From the NCBI RefSeq assembly GCF_900156515.1, contig NZ_FTNU01000002.1:186001-250000 (forward strand): a DNA stretch of 64,000 bases, in the 5' to 3' direction. The stretch comes from Moraxella cuniculi DSM 21768 (GTDB lineage Bacteria; Pseudomonadota; Gammaproteobacteria; Pseudomonadales; Moraxellaceae). Position numbers and translations under genes: made by a program. Below are positions 11,280 through 19,886 of this stretch, in pieces; the stretch's first letter is position 1; the number at the start of each line of letters is the position of its first letter. Below the pieces are notes generated by a model. It worked only from the letters and a program-made list of their open reading frames with translations. It was not told where the DNA came from and searched no databases.

Positions 11280-12131
11280 ATGAACACAACCAACAAAAAA
11301 CGCCCAAACCGAGGCGATTATCGTAACCTGCCAAAGTCATCTGCACACCAAAAAGGCGAGGCTAGGTCAGCCAAGGCAAAAATGCCACATTTTTATGGCA
11401 TTCATGCAGTAACCATGTTATTAAAACGCCGTCCAGAAGAGGTGCTGGCGGTGTTTGTACAATTGCGTGAAGATGGTCAGCCAAGCCACGAACACCAACG
11501 CATCATTGAGATAGCCCAAGCGTTTGGTATCAGTGTTCAGTATGCACACAAGGATAAATTATCGCAGCTTTGCGACAGTCATCAGCACCAAGGCGTTGTT
11601 GCTTCAGCCAGAGCCAAGGCGGTTGCTGATGAGGCTTTGCTTGATGTATTGATGGATAAGCCCGATGTGTTATTTTTGGTGCTTGATCAGATTACCGATG
11701 CTCATAATCTGGGGGCTTGCTTGCGTTCAGCGTGTGCGATGGGCGTTGATGCTGTCATCATACCCAAGCACCAATCAGCACCGATTACGCCGACAGTTGC
11801 CAAAGTTTCGGTTGGGGCATCGGAGGTGATTGATGTTGTCTTGGTAACCAATTTGGCACGCACTTTGGACAAACTGAAAAAAGCAGGCGTGTTTGTTTTT
11901 GGCACAGCACTTGATGAGACTGCCAAGCCAGTGCAGGCGTGTGATTTTGCTGGCAAGGTTGCAATCATCATGGGTTCAGAAGGCGAAGGCATGCGACGAT
12001 TGACCCAGCAGATGTGCGATACGCTGGTTTATATTCCGATGGCAGATAGGACTGACCGCCCGCAGAGTCTCAATGTCAGCGTCGCCACAGGCATGATGTT
12101 ATATGAAGTGGCAAGACAGCGACAAAAATAA
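11280..12131 (+). CDS. rlmB: 23S rRNA (Gm2251) 2'-O-methyltransferase, TrmH/SpoU family
   Basis: The 283-residue protein has a basic N-terminal extension (residues 1-35), a substrate-binding domain beginning FYGIHAVTMLLKRRPEEVLAVF, and the SpoU knot motifs: LDQITDAHNLGACLRSACAMGVDAVI, AIIMGSEGEGMRRL and IPMADRTDRPQSLNVSVATGMMLYE. This is the standard RlmB layout; it modifies 23S rRNA in the peptidyl transferase region. It lies 71 bases after hemD and has its own terminator. Confidence 0.92.
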   Translation: MNTTNKKRPNRGDYRNLPKSSAHQKGEARSAKAKMPHFYGIHAVTMLLKRRPEEVLAVFVQLREDGQPSHEHQRIIEIAQAFGISVQYAHKDKLSQLCDSHQHQGVVASARAKAVADEALLDVLMDKPDVLFLVLDQITDAHNLGACLRSACAMGVDAVIIPKHQSAPITPTVAKVSVGASEVIDVVLVTNLARTLDKLKKAGVFVFGTALDETAKPVQACDFAGKVAIIMGSEGEGMRRLTQQMCDTLVYIPMADRTDRPQSLNVSVATGMMLYEVARQRQK

Positions 12132-12145
12132 ATCAGCTCGCCCAC

Positions 12146-12180
12146 AAGCGTAACTATTCATGTTACGCTTTTTGCTTTTA
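12146..12180 (+). terminator. rlmB terminator
   Basis: AAGCGTAAC / GTTACGCTT hairpin followed by TTTTTGCTTTT. Confidence 0.85.
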
Positions 12181-12184
12181 GTAT

Positions 12185-12439
12185 TTAGGCAGGCTTGGAT
12201 AAATTTTTGGCTTTGGCTTGGGTGGCTTTATCAAAATCGTTGTTGTTTTCGCATTTATTTGGGTCATTGCCACAGAATTGACAATATTCATCACCCATCA
12301 AATTTGCCACACCACCACACGAGCCTTTGAGTGGTTGTTTTTTTACCAAATAACCAATACCCATAAACAAAAAGAATAAAACAAAAACGCCAAGAGTAAC
12401 AAAAAAAATCGGCAAAAATTGGCTGATGATATCATTCAT
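12185..12439 (-). CDS. nqrM: NqrM-like small membrane protein (Na+-NQR maturation factor)
   Basis: The 84-residue protein has one N-terminal membrane segment (IFFVTLGVFVLFFLFMGIGYLV), then KGSCGG and a CQFC pair. This matches the NqrM/DUF539 pattern of a membrane anchor followed by a Cys-rich tail thought to deliver iron to the Na+-translocating NADH:quinone reductase. The start at 12439 follows AAAGGA; the frame is open 11 codons further upstream but lacks a site. No nqr genes are in this window, so the assignment rests on motif and length. Confidence 0.75.
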   Translation of the reverse strand: MNDIISQFLPIFFVTLGVFVLFFLFMGIGYLVKKQPLKGSCGGVANLMGDEYCQFCGNDPNKCENNNDFDKATQAKAKNLSKPA

Positions 12440-12499
12440 TGGCTGATTCCTTTGATTGGTTGTGCCAGCCATTTGGTTGGCGGGCTGGTAGTTGTGCTT

Positions 12500-12508
12500 A
12501 TTATAGCA
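12500..12508 (-). promoter_or_regulatory. Extended -10 promoter of nqrM
   Basis: Minus-strand TGC-TATAAT about 60 bases upstream of the nqrM start. No strong -35. Confidence 0.5.
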
Positions 12509-12646
12509 TTTTTATTGTTCGGTGGCGACCTTGTCAGGGTTATAAATCGCATACATGATCGGGCGTTATTATCTTGATGGACAAGTGGCTTTGGCTTGGG
12601 CAGCTTTGTTGTGCTGGATTGTCCATCCATTGTTTGGCTGATGTAA

Positions 12647-12681
12647 TAAAAAACAGCCCATGCAACATGGGCTGTTTTTTT
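12647..12681. terminator. Bidirectional terminator after dnaK
   Basis: AAAACAGCCCATG / CATGGGCTGTTTT hairpin with T-runs on both strands, 20 bases past the dnaK stop. Confidence 0.88.
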
Positions 12682-12700
12682 GTTTGGTAATGCTGGCTGA

Positions 12701-14605
12701 TTATTTGTCTTTGACTTCGGTAAATTCAGCGTCAACGACACCATCGTCAGCTTGAGCTTGTTCTGGCTGTGCTTCACCAGCTTCGCCACCTGCTTGGGCA
12801 TAGATTTTTTGACCCACTGGCAAGAAGGCGTTGTCCAATGCCTCAAGTTTGGCCTTGATGTCATCAACATCGTCTTCTTTGGCGGCAGTCTCTAGGGCAG
12901 TGATGGCTGCCTCAACTGCTGCTTTTTCGTCATCACTGACCTTGTCAGCAGCGTCTTTTAGGGCTTTTTGTACGCCATGAATGCGACCATCAGCTTCGTT
13001 ACGCACATTGGCAAGGGCGGCAAATTTCTCATCTTCGGCGGCATTTGCCTCGGCTGCACGAATCATTTCCTCGATTTCTGCCTCTGATAGACCAGAGTCT
13101 GCTTTAATCTGGATTGATTGTGATTTGCCTGTGCCTTTGTCTTTGGCAGAAATGTTCATAATGCCATCAGCATTGATGTCAAAAGTAACCTCAATTTGCG
13201 GCACGCCACGCGGTGCTGGCGGAATGTCTGTCAAATCAAAATTGCCAAGCAGTTTGTTTTGGTTGGCGATTTTGCGTTCGCCTTGATATACCTGAATGGA
13301 TACCGCAGGCTGGTTGTCGGCTGCCGTTGAGAACACTTGTGATTTTTTGGTTGGAATCATGGTGTTTTTCTCAATGATTGCCGTCATCACGCCACCCATG
13401 GTCTCAATGCCCAAGGTTAGCGGTGTTACATCAAGCAGCAGCACATCTTTTTTGTCGCCAGCAAGCACAGCCCCTTGGATAGCAGCACCCATTGCAACCG
13501 CTTCATCAGGGTTTACATCTTTTCTTGGCTCTTTGCCAAAGAATTCCTGCACTTTTTGTTGTACCAGCGGCATACGCGTTTGACCACCAACCAAGATAAC
13601 ATCGTCAATGTCGCTTGCTGATAGACCAGCATCTTCTAGTGCGGTTTTGCAAGGAATAATGGTGCGAGCAACCATCTCTTCGGTCAAAGACTCAAGTTTG
13701 GCACGGCTGATGGTAACCACCAAGTGCTTTGGACCTGAGGCATCGGCAGTAATATAAGGCAGATTCACCTCAGTTGATTGGCTGCTTGACAGTTCAATCT
13801 TGGCTTTTTCGGCAGCTTCTTTTAGGCGTTGCATGGCAAGCGGATCGCCTTTTAGATTGACATTTTGTTCTTTTTTGAACTCTTCAACCAAATAATCAAT
13901 CAATGCAAGGTCAAAATCCTCACCGCCCAAATGGGTGTCGCCATTGGTCGCCAGAACTTCAAATTGTTGCTCGCCATCAACATCAGCGATCTCGATGATT
14001 GACACATCAAATGTACCACCACCCAAGTCATACACAGCCACGGTTTTGTCGCCGCCTTTTTTGTCCATGCCATAGGCAAGTGCAGCAGCAGTTGGTTCGT
14101 TGATGATACGCTTAACATCCAGACCTGCGATTTTGCCCGCATCTTTGGTGGCTTGACGCTGAGCATCATTAAAGTAAGCAGGCACAGTTACAACAGCTTC
14201 GGTTACGCTTTCGCCCAAATAATCTTCGGCGGTTTTTTTCATTTTGCGTAGTACTTCGGCACTGATTTGTGGAGGTGCTTGTTTTTTGTCGTTTACCTCA
14301 ACCCAAGCATCGCCATTGTCGGCTTTGACGATTTTAAAAGGCACAAGTCCAATGTCTTTTTGAACTTCTTTGTCCTCAAAACGGCGACCGATTAGACGCT
14401 TGATGGCAAACAGTGTGTTCTTTGGATTGGTAACCGCTTGGCGTTTGGCAGCTTGACCGACCAAGGTCTCGCCGTCTTTAAATGCCACGATAGATGGCGT
14501 GGTGCGCGCACCTTCGGCGTTTTCAATCACTTTTACTTTGTCGCCTTCAAGCACTGCCACACATGAGTTGGTGGTGCCTAGGTCAATACCAATTACTTTA
14601 GCCAT
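12701..14605 (-). CDS. dnaK: Chaperone DnaK (Hsp70)
   Basis: The 634-residue ATP-dependent chaperone begins [18 protein letters not shown] (phosphate loop 1). It has the [17 protein letters not shown] and [11 protein letters not shown] ATPase motifs, [10 protein letters not shown], and the C-terminal substrate-binding and lid domains ending in an acidic DDGVVDAEF(T)EV tail. It cooperates with GrpE (next upstream) and DnaJ (59.3-60.4 kb). The 193-base gap to grpE contains its own heat-shock-like promoter, so it may be transcribed alone as well as from grpE. Confidence 0.98.
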   Translation of the reverse strand: MAKVIGIDLGTTNSCVAVLEGDKVKVIENAEGARTTPSIVAFKDGETLVGQAAKRQAVTNPKNTLFAIKRLIGRRFEDKEVQKDIGLVPFKIVKADNGDAWVEVNDKKQAPPQISAEVLRKMKKTAEDYLGESVTEAVVTVPAYFNDAQRQATKDAGKIAGLDVKRIINEPTAAALAYGMDKKGGDKTVAVYDLGGGTFDVSIIEIADVDGEQQFEVLATNGDTHLGGEDFDLALIDYLVEEFKKEQNVNLKGDPLAMQRLKEAAEKAKIELSSSQSTEVNLPYITADASGPKHLVVTISRAKLESLTEEMVARTIIPCKTALEDAGLSASDIDDVILVGGQTRMPLVQQKVQEFFGKEPRKDVNPDEAVAMGAAIQGAVLAGDKKDVLLLDVTPLTLGIETMGGVMTAIIEKNTMIPTKKSQVFSTAADNQPAVSIQVYQGERKIANQNKLLGNFDLTDIPPAPRGVPQIEVTFDINADGIMNISAKDKGTGKSQSIQIKADSGLSEAEIEEMIRAAEANAAEDEKFAALANVRNEADGRIHGVQKALKDAADKVSDDEKAAVEAAITALETAAKEDDVDDIKAKLEALDNAFLPVGQKIYAQAGGEAGEAQPEQAQADDGVVDAEFTEVKDK

Positions 14606-14699
14606 AGTTTACTCCAATTTAAAATTATTTTAATGATTAAGGTTGTTTGCTTTAGCCAGACTTGAAAGTTTAATTCAAAATCCTGCCAGAGTAAGTGCT

Positions 14700-14729
14700 A
14701 TATTTGTATGATTTTTGGCTTTTCAAGGG
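14700..14729 (-). promoter_or_regulatory. Candidate sigma-32-type promoter of dnaK
   Basis: On the minus strand CCCTTGAAAA, 12 bases, ACAAATAT. The -35 fits the sigma-32 CTTGAAA consensus; the -10 is a poor match to CCCCATNT. The -35 is identical over 10 bases to the one before grpE. Confidence 0.45.
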
Positions 14730-14798
14730 AAAATTTTGAAATTTTTTCAAAAAATTTTGATTTTTAAGCCATTGAAATTATTCAATAAATCCTTAGGA

Positions 14799-15329
14799 TT
14801 ATGCTCCAACCAGTACCATCGCAGGTCGCAGTGTTCGCTCATTGAGCGTGTAGCCTTTTTGTAGTACTTGACCGATGGTGTCTTTTTCGGCATCGGCAAA
14901 AATACCCACCGCTTCGTGCAAATCTGGGTTGAATGCCTCGCCAACTTCACCAACAGCAACTACGCCATTTTTTTCAAGTACGCCAAGCAGCGATTTGTGC
15001 GTCAGGCGAATACCCTCCAGTGCCGCCTCGTCTGTGCCTGTTTTTTCGCCATTGTCAATGGCACGCTCCAGATTGTCCACGACATCAAGCAGCTCTTTGG
15101 CAAATTTTTGCAAGGCAAATTTTTTGGCTTTTTCGGCTTCTTGCTCCATGCGGCGTTGGGCATTGTAGCTTTCGGCATTGGCACGAGCTGCCGTTTCGGT
15201 TGCTTCTTTGACTTGTGCTGTCAGTGTTTCGATGGTTGCTTGTAGCGTGGCTAGCTCATCGGCTTTGGCATTGTCGGTGCTGGTCTGTAGCACTTCATCG
15301 GTGCTGTGTTCGGTATTTTGTTCAGTCAT
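14799..15329 (-). CDS. grpE: Nucleotide exchange factor GrpE
   Basis: The 176-residue protein has the GrpE pattern: acidic N-terminus, long coiled coil (about residues 25-75, LATLQATIETLTAQVKEATETAARANAESYNAQRR), then the beta-domain containing PDLHEAVG and the ending VLQKGYTLNERTLRPAMVLVG. It releases ADP from DnaK. It sits directly upstream of dnaK on the same strand. Confidence 0.97.
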   Translation of the reverse strand: MTEQNTEHSTDEVLQTSTDNAKADELATLQATIETLTAQVKEATETAARANAESYNAQRRMEQEAEKAKKFALQKFAKELLDVVDNLERAIDNGEKTGTDEAALEGIRLTHKSLLGVLEKNGVVAVGEVGEAFNPDLHEAVGIFADAEKDTIGQVLQKGYTLNERTLRPAMVLVGA

Positions 15330-15361
15330 AATCGCCCCAAAGGTTAAAATTCCCCATCTTG

Positions 15362-15390
15362 ATAGTGGTAAAATACAGATTTTTCAAGGG
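15362..15390 (-). promoter_or_regulatory. Candidate sigma-32-type promoter of grpE
   Basis: On the minus strand CCCTTGAAAA, 11 bases, ACCACTAT, about 40 bases upstream of grpE. Its -35 matches the dnaK one exactly. Confidence 0.45.
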
Positions 15391-15518
15391 CGATTGCTAA
15401 ATTTATCATCAATCATGCTGTTTTGGGCGTGGTTGATGGTATTTTGGTTGTACCAAAAAAAGTAAAATGTGTTTGGCTGATTTTACGCATTTTTAGGCGA
15501 CCAATGAGTCAAGGACGC

Positions 15519-16865
15519 CTAAACCATGCTTACGCCCGAAATGTCGCGTGCCAAGCGAGCAGCAGTGTTGTCGGTCAATCCGCCAATAAAATCCAGCACG
15601 CTCATATAATCTTGGTACAGGCTATTTTTGGCTGATTTGTCAAAACCTATCAAATCCAGTGCTAGGGCGTGTTTGGTGCTGATTTGTTGATTCTGATGAT
15701 GAGCAAAGACCGCAGGAATCAACAAATCCAGTATCGAACCTAGACAACCAAAAGCGGCAATTTCGGTAGCCAGTTTGCTGTCATGGCGAAAAATTTTGTT
15801 GGCAGCGAGGTTTTTGGCTTCTTTTAGGGTGTTTTTGATGGATTCATCGCAGACGGCGAGCAGGTCTTTGTGGGTAAATTTGCCCATCAATAACTCATCA
15901 TGATGCAGCATAAAAGCATGGCTAATGCCCTGTATGGCTTGTCCGATGGCAGTGCCACGCATCGCTCCACAACGCTGTTCAATATTGCTGATGTTGGTCA
16001 ATTTGGCAACGCCATCAATGTTGCCCAAAATATCTTGAAAATCAGCAATGTCAATCAGTCCAAGCTCTACAGCATCCTCCAAATCAAGCAGGGCATAGCA
16101 AATATCATCAGCAGCTTCCATCAGGTATGACAAGGGGTGTCTTGCCCAATGGTCGGTGGCAAGTTCGGGCAGTTGCAATTCGGTAGCGATGTGGCGAATG
16201 AGTGGCATTTCGCTTTGATAGATATTAAACTTTTTGCCCTTGGCATGGGGGTTGTTACTTGCCCATGGGTATTTTAACAAGGCACCAATGCTGGCACAGC
16301 TTAGCCGCATACCGCCTTGATTTTGGTACATTTCTAGCCGTAACACGGTACGCAGACTGTGGGCATTGCCTTCGTAAGTGCAGATATCTTGTCGCTGTAT
16401 TTCGTTAAGATTTTCTAAATAAATCTCATGCTTTGGGTTGGCAAACCATTCTCGCAGTGCTGCCTCGCCTGTATGACCAAAAGCTGGGTTGCCCAAGTCG
16501 TGAGCAAGACAAGCCACTTGCACAATGGTGCCGATATTGCTCGGGCTGTAGCCATCTGGCAACAGGTGGGCATCTTGTAGCTTGGCACCGACAGCATTGC
16601 CCAGACTGCGACCAACGCTCGCCACTTCTACGCTGTGTGTCAGGCGGTTGTGGGTATGGTCGCTGCGTGCAAATGGGTGAACTTGTGTTTTGCGTCCCAA
16701 TCGGCGAAATGCTCGACTAAAAACCACACGATCGTAGTCCACATGAAAATTGGTGCGAATGGCGTCTGTATCGATGGATTTTGGTTGGATTTGTTCATCA
16801 ATCACGCCAAACCGCTTGGTGGACAATCGTGCTTGCCAGTGGTTTTTCATTTGCACAAAATTCAT
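15519..16865 (-). CDS. dgt: dGTPase-like dNTP triphosphohydrolase (HD superfamily)
   Basis: The 448-residue protein hydrolyses dNTPs to nucleosides and tripolyphosphate. The HD-domain metal ligands are visible in RLTHSVEVASVGRSLG (H) and ACLAHDLGNPAFGHTGE (HD), followed by YEGNAHSLRT and YLMEAADDICYALLDLEDA. The N-terminal RTNFHVDYDRVVFSRAFRRLGRKTQVHP is typical of deoxyguanosinetriphosphate triphosphohydrolases. The start at 16865 follows AAGGA. Whether it prefers dGTP is not decidable from the sequence. Confidence 0.9.
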   Translation of the reverse strand: MNFVQMKNHWQARLSTKRFGVIDEQIQPKSIDTDAIRTNFHVDYDRVVFSRAFRRLGRKTQVHPFARSDHTHNRLTHSVEVASVGRSLGNAVGAKLQDAHLLPDGYSPSNIGTIVQVACLAHDLGNPAFGHTGEAALREWFANPKHEIYLENLNEIQRQDICTYEGNAHSLRTVLRLEMYQNQGGMRLSCASIGALLKYPWASNNPHAKGKKFNIYQSEMPLIRHIATELQLPELATDHWARHPLSYLMEAADDICYALLDLEDAVELGLIDIADFQDILGNIDGVAKLTNISNIEQRCGAMRGTAIGQAIQGISHAFMLHHDELLMGKFTHKDLLAVCDESIKNTLKEAKNLAANKIFRHDSKLATEIAAFGCLGSILDLLIPAVFAHHQNQQISTKHALALDLIGFDKSAKNSLYQDYMSVLDFIGGLTDNTAARLARDISGVSMV

Positions 16866-16877
16866 AAGTTATCCTTA

Positions 16878-17528
16878 TCAATTTTCTTTGACCGCCATGG
16901 TGATGGTGTAGGTTTTGCCTTGTTTGACCTTGGTTGCATTGCCAAAAACTTCGCCAAAAGATCGTTTCATAAAATCACGCAGTCCGTTAATTGTTACTAC
17001 ATAAAACCTTGCCCCGATTTCCATGGCTTGATAGGCATCAATCAGATACAAATAATGTTGTTCTTTGCTGGCTTTGGCGGGCAGGTTGCTCATGACGAGG
17101 CTGAATTTGCAAGTTTTATCAACATGATAAAAGCCGTTTGAGAGCATGACTGTGGCGTTGTGCAGCTGATTGTTTTGGCAGTTTAATTTGGCGTATTCCA
17201 CCGCCACAAAGTCTTTGTCAATCAGCAAGTGCTGTCCTTGTGGACATTCTCGTGCGGCGGTCATGCCAAGCACACCGTAGCCGCAGCCTAAATCAATGCT
17301 GTTGTCATCTGACCGAAAGTCAATATGGTCAAGCAGCATCAGACTGCCGTCATCGAGTTTTTCGGGCGAAAAAATCCCCCAAGTACTGGTGAATTTAAAA
17401 GGCTTACCCAAAACTTCTTGGTGAAAAACGATGTTGTTACGCCATTGTTTGGCTTTGTGAAGCAATTCAGGGTTAATTTGGTGCATGATTTTCTCAAAAT
17501 ATGATGAACTTTGGGCAGATTTTAGCAT
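16878..17528 (-). CDS. Class I SAM-dependent methyltransferase, RsmC-like MTS domain
   Basis: The 216-residue protein has a methyltransferase-small (MTS) domain. The motif I glycine loop is IDLGCGYGVLG, an acidic LIDKD follows, and the catalytic-loop position reads SNLPAK instead of the usual NPPF. It resembles the C-terminal half of rRNA guanine-N2 methyltransferases such as RsmC but has no N-terminal duplicate domain, so the substrate is uncertain. Its start overlaps the stop of the glycosyltransferase gene (TAATG); a later ATG at 17486 is an alternative. Confidence 0.75.
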   Translation of the reverse strand: MLKSAQSSSYFEKIMHQINPELLHKAKQWRNNIVFHQEVLGKPFKFTSTWGIFSPEKLDDGSLMLLDHIDFRSDDNSIDLGCGYGVLGMTAARECPQGQHLLIDKDFVAVEYAKLNCQNNQLHNATVMLSNGFYHVDKTCKFSLVMSNLPAKASKEQHYLYLIDAYQAMEIGARFYVVTINGLRDFMKRSFGEVFGNATKVKQGKTYTITMAVKEN

Positions 17529-18346
17529 TAAGAATATGTCAAAACAAGCGGTGTGCGACCGATACTTTCGTTATTTATGATAGGATAAATGGCGGTAAGC
17601 TGACGCTTAATCCGCTCGCTGATAGCATGAGCAGCCGCCATGTCTGTATCGCAAATTTTTGGGTCTGATATGCCAAACAGTGCAGCATCAAGCAGCCGTG
17701 TGGCGTGTATATTTTTATGGTAATAATGTAAAACGCCTGCATGTACATCATCAAACAGCGTACCAACCATGCTACTTTCAGCCAATGCAATGCCTAAAGC
17801 AGCATCTTCACCTCCCAATCTGCAAAATAGCTCATCTTGTGGAAAACCACCACAAGCCAAAAATAGACTGCGGCGAAAGATGGTATTACCACCAACAGTC
17901 ATTTGTAAGTTATCCCAAGATTGGGCAAAGTCAGGGTGTTTGGTGTATTTTTGAGGAAAACTGACTGGAGTCAGCCTAAGCCTGACCAAGCTAAGCATTG
18001 GCATCATGTTAAATAAGCTGGGCATGATGTCCAAAGCGTGTGCTTCATAAGCATCATCAGCATCTAAAAAAGCAAGCAAATCGGCGGTACTTGTCATCGC
18101 TGCAAAGTTGCGAGCCGCTGCCGCACCTTGATTGTCAGCAAATGCCAAGGCAGAGATTTTATTGGGATAATCTTGGGAAAATTTGCGTATTAAGGCAGGT
18201 GTGTTATCGTGCGAGCCATCATCAATTAAAATCAGCCGCCGACAAGCAGACTGGCCTAGCGTGCTGTGTACGGCACGCTCAAGGGTAGCTGTGGCATTGT
18301 AACAAGGAATGATGACATCGAGAGTTAATGGCTGAGTGTTAGACAT
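17528..18346 (-). CDS. Family 2 glycosyltransferase
   Basis: The 272-residue GT-A protein starts with LDVIIPCYNATATLERAV and carries DDGSHDNT, NQGAAAARNFA and the metal-binding FLDADDAYE, then GGEDAALG as the probable acceptor/base region. No membrane segment is evident, so it is a soluble or peripheral sugar transferase, perhaps for lipooligosaccharide. The start at 18346 (MSNTQPLT) is chosen by family alignment; an ATG at 18373 is possible. It overlaps the downstream methyltransferase gene. No other sugar gene is nearby. Confidence 0.8.
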   Translation of the reverse strand: MSNTQPLTLDVIIPCYNATATLERAVHSTLGQSACRRLILIDDGSHDNTPALIRKFSQDYPNKISALAFADNQGAAAARNFAAMTSTADLLAFLDADDAYEAHALDIMPSLFNMMPMLSLVRLRLTPVSFPQKYTKHPDFAQSWDNLQMTVGGNTIFRRSLFLACGGFPQDELFCRLGGEDAALGIALAESSMVGTLFDDVHAGVLHYYHKNIHATRLLDAALFGISDPKICDTDMAAAHAISERIKRQLTAIYPIINNESIGRTPLVLTYS

Positions 18347-18421
18347 GGTTGACTTATTTGTTGTTTTTATCATACTACCATTAAAACAGCAAATTGCAAA
18401 CTTTTGATGCAAAATGATAAA

Positions 18422-18437
18422 TGTTCCATGTGGAACC
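18422..18437. promoter_or_regulatory. parS-like site
   Basis: TGTTCCATGTGGAACC differs from the Pseudomonas-type parS TGTTCCACGTGGAACC by one central base. It is intergenic, between the CRISPR array and the glycosyltransferase gene. Confidence 0.5.
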
Positions 18438-18494
18438 AGTAACAATATGTATTATTATAAACCTTATAATGGAAATTGCTGACAAGTTGATTTA

Positions 18495-19602
18495 TTTCTA
18501 AGCGACCTATGCGGTCGTGAAGATTAATAAAGTTCATGAATGGGGCTCCTAGATTTTCTAAGCGACCTATGCGGTCGTGAAGTCACCGATGATGTGCCGC
18601 AATATGGGGTATATTTTCTAAGCGACCTATGCGGTCGTGAAGTATTAGCGGCACAAGGTACTACGGGTAATAAATTTCTAAGCGACCTATGCGGTCGTGA
18701 AGTAGCTAAGTTATCAGATGTTCTTGCTCAAAAATTTCTAAGCGACCTATGCGGTCGTGAAGTCATCATAGCATGGGTTAGGGTTAATGACGTTTTTCTA
18801 AGCGACCTATGCGGTCGTGAAGAAGCTGGTTGAAACTTTATTAAAAGAAGGTAATTTCTAAGCGACCTATGCGGTCGTGAAGCGTTCTCCGTGTAAGTGA
18901 TAGCCCTTGCTACATTTCTAAGCGACCTATGCGGTCGTGAAGAGGGGTGCGTAACTCATTTTCTCTGTCTCTGTTTTCTAAGCGACCTATGCGGTCGTGA
19001 AGGCGTAGCAGTCTGCATTTTTGAACATTTTCATTTTCTAAGCGACCTATGCGGTCGTGAAGTATTGCAGAACTTATTTGCCCTTATTTTATAGTTTCTA
19101 AGCGACCTATGCGGTCGTGAAGCGTTAATAATGCTGTCATTTGCACTCATGACATTTCTAAGCGACCTATGCGGTCGTGAAGAGTGAGTACCTAGCTGAT
19201 GGTAAGACGTTACATTTCTAAGCGACCTATGCGGTCGTGAAGGCTAGTAAAGCTAAACTTAAAGCGGACATTCATTTCTAAGCGACCTATGCGGTCGTGA
19301 AGCTACAAGCGTATTCCATAAGGCAGGTTCTTTTTTTCTAAGCGACCTATGCGGTCGTGAAGTTAAAAGAAGGTAAGGTTAAACTAACAGTTAATTTCTA
19401 AGCGACCTATGCGGTCGTGAAGAACGGCGGTAATTTAGCCGTTGAGCGTGGCATTTTCTAAGCGACCTATGCGGTCGTGAAGGTCTGCAAAAAAACTAAC
19501 CTCGAGGGCTCTTGTTTCTAAGCGACCTATGCGGTCGTGAAGTGCAATCAATAACGCTGCCAAAAAAGTCAGCATTTCTAAGCGACCTATGCGGTCGTGA
19601 AG
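18495..19602 (-). CRISPR. Type I-F CRISPR array, 19 repeats and 18 spacers
   Basis: A 28-bp repeat occurs exactly every 60 bases from 18495 to 19575, 19 times without a single base change; all 18 spacers are 32 bases. Read on the minus strand it begins CTTCACGACC and ends GTCGCTTAGAAA, the type I-F pattern, with a CGACC-GCATA-GGTCG hairpin for Cas6f and an 8-base 5' handle CTTAGAAA. The array is therefore transcribed leftward and its leader and newest spacers are at the right, next to cas1. Spacers 6 (18823-18854) and 15 (19363-19394) share 14 bases. Even the leader-distal repeat is perfect. Confidence 0.98.
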
Positions 19603-19829
19603 AGTAATTATACGCCAAAAAATTAAGAAATAACAGCCATTTATGATGAATTGACCCTTTTTACCCAATCAAAATTTGACCAGTTATAACTTATTGATTT
19701 TATTAAGTTTTTAAATAGTTAAAAAAATAAAGGTTTTTTACTTCCATCATCATCTGACGGCAAATTTAGTATAGCATAACCAATGTGGCAGATGGAAAAT
19801 ATAAGCTTATAATTTGGTCGTATCATCGC
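19603..19829 (-). promoter_or_regulatory. CRISPR leader region
   Basis: AT-rich, gene-free DNA between the newest repeat and the cas1 promoter. A perfect TATAAT (minus strand, 19612-19607) sits only four bases from the first repeat, without a good -35. The true pre-crRNA promoter may lie further upstream in the leader. Confidence 0.6.
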
Positions 19830-19858
19830 TTGACAGGCTACAATGAGTGTGATTAAAT
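19830..19858 (+). promoter_or_regulatory. Promoter of the cas operon
   Basis: TTGACA, 17 bases, TTAAAT, about 28 bases before the cas1 start and just ahead of the AAGGA ribosome-binding site at 19872. Confidence 0.5.
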
Positions 19859-19886
19859 TAAATTCATCATCAAGGAAATTGACGCC

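Noticed and set aside
12436-12870. 144-codon minus-strand frame between nqrM and dnaK
   Set aside because: It is an out-of-frame reading of the dnaK 3' end and the terminator.
18540-19668. Open reading frames across the CRISPR array with repeated FLSDLCGRE or LHDRIGRLE
   Set aside because: The 60-base period keeps one frame in phase across repeats. The frames are an artefact of the array, not repeat proteins.
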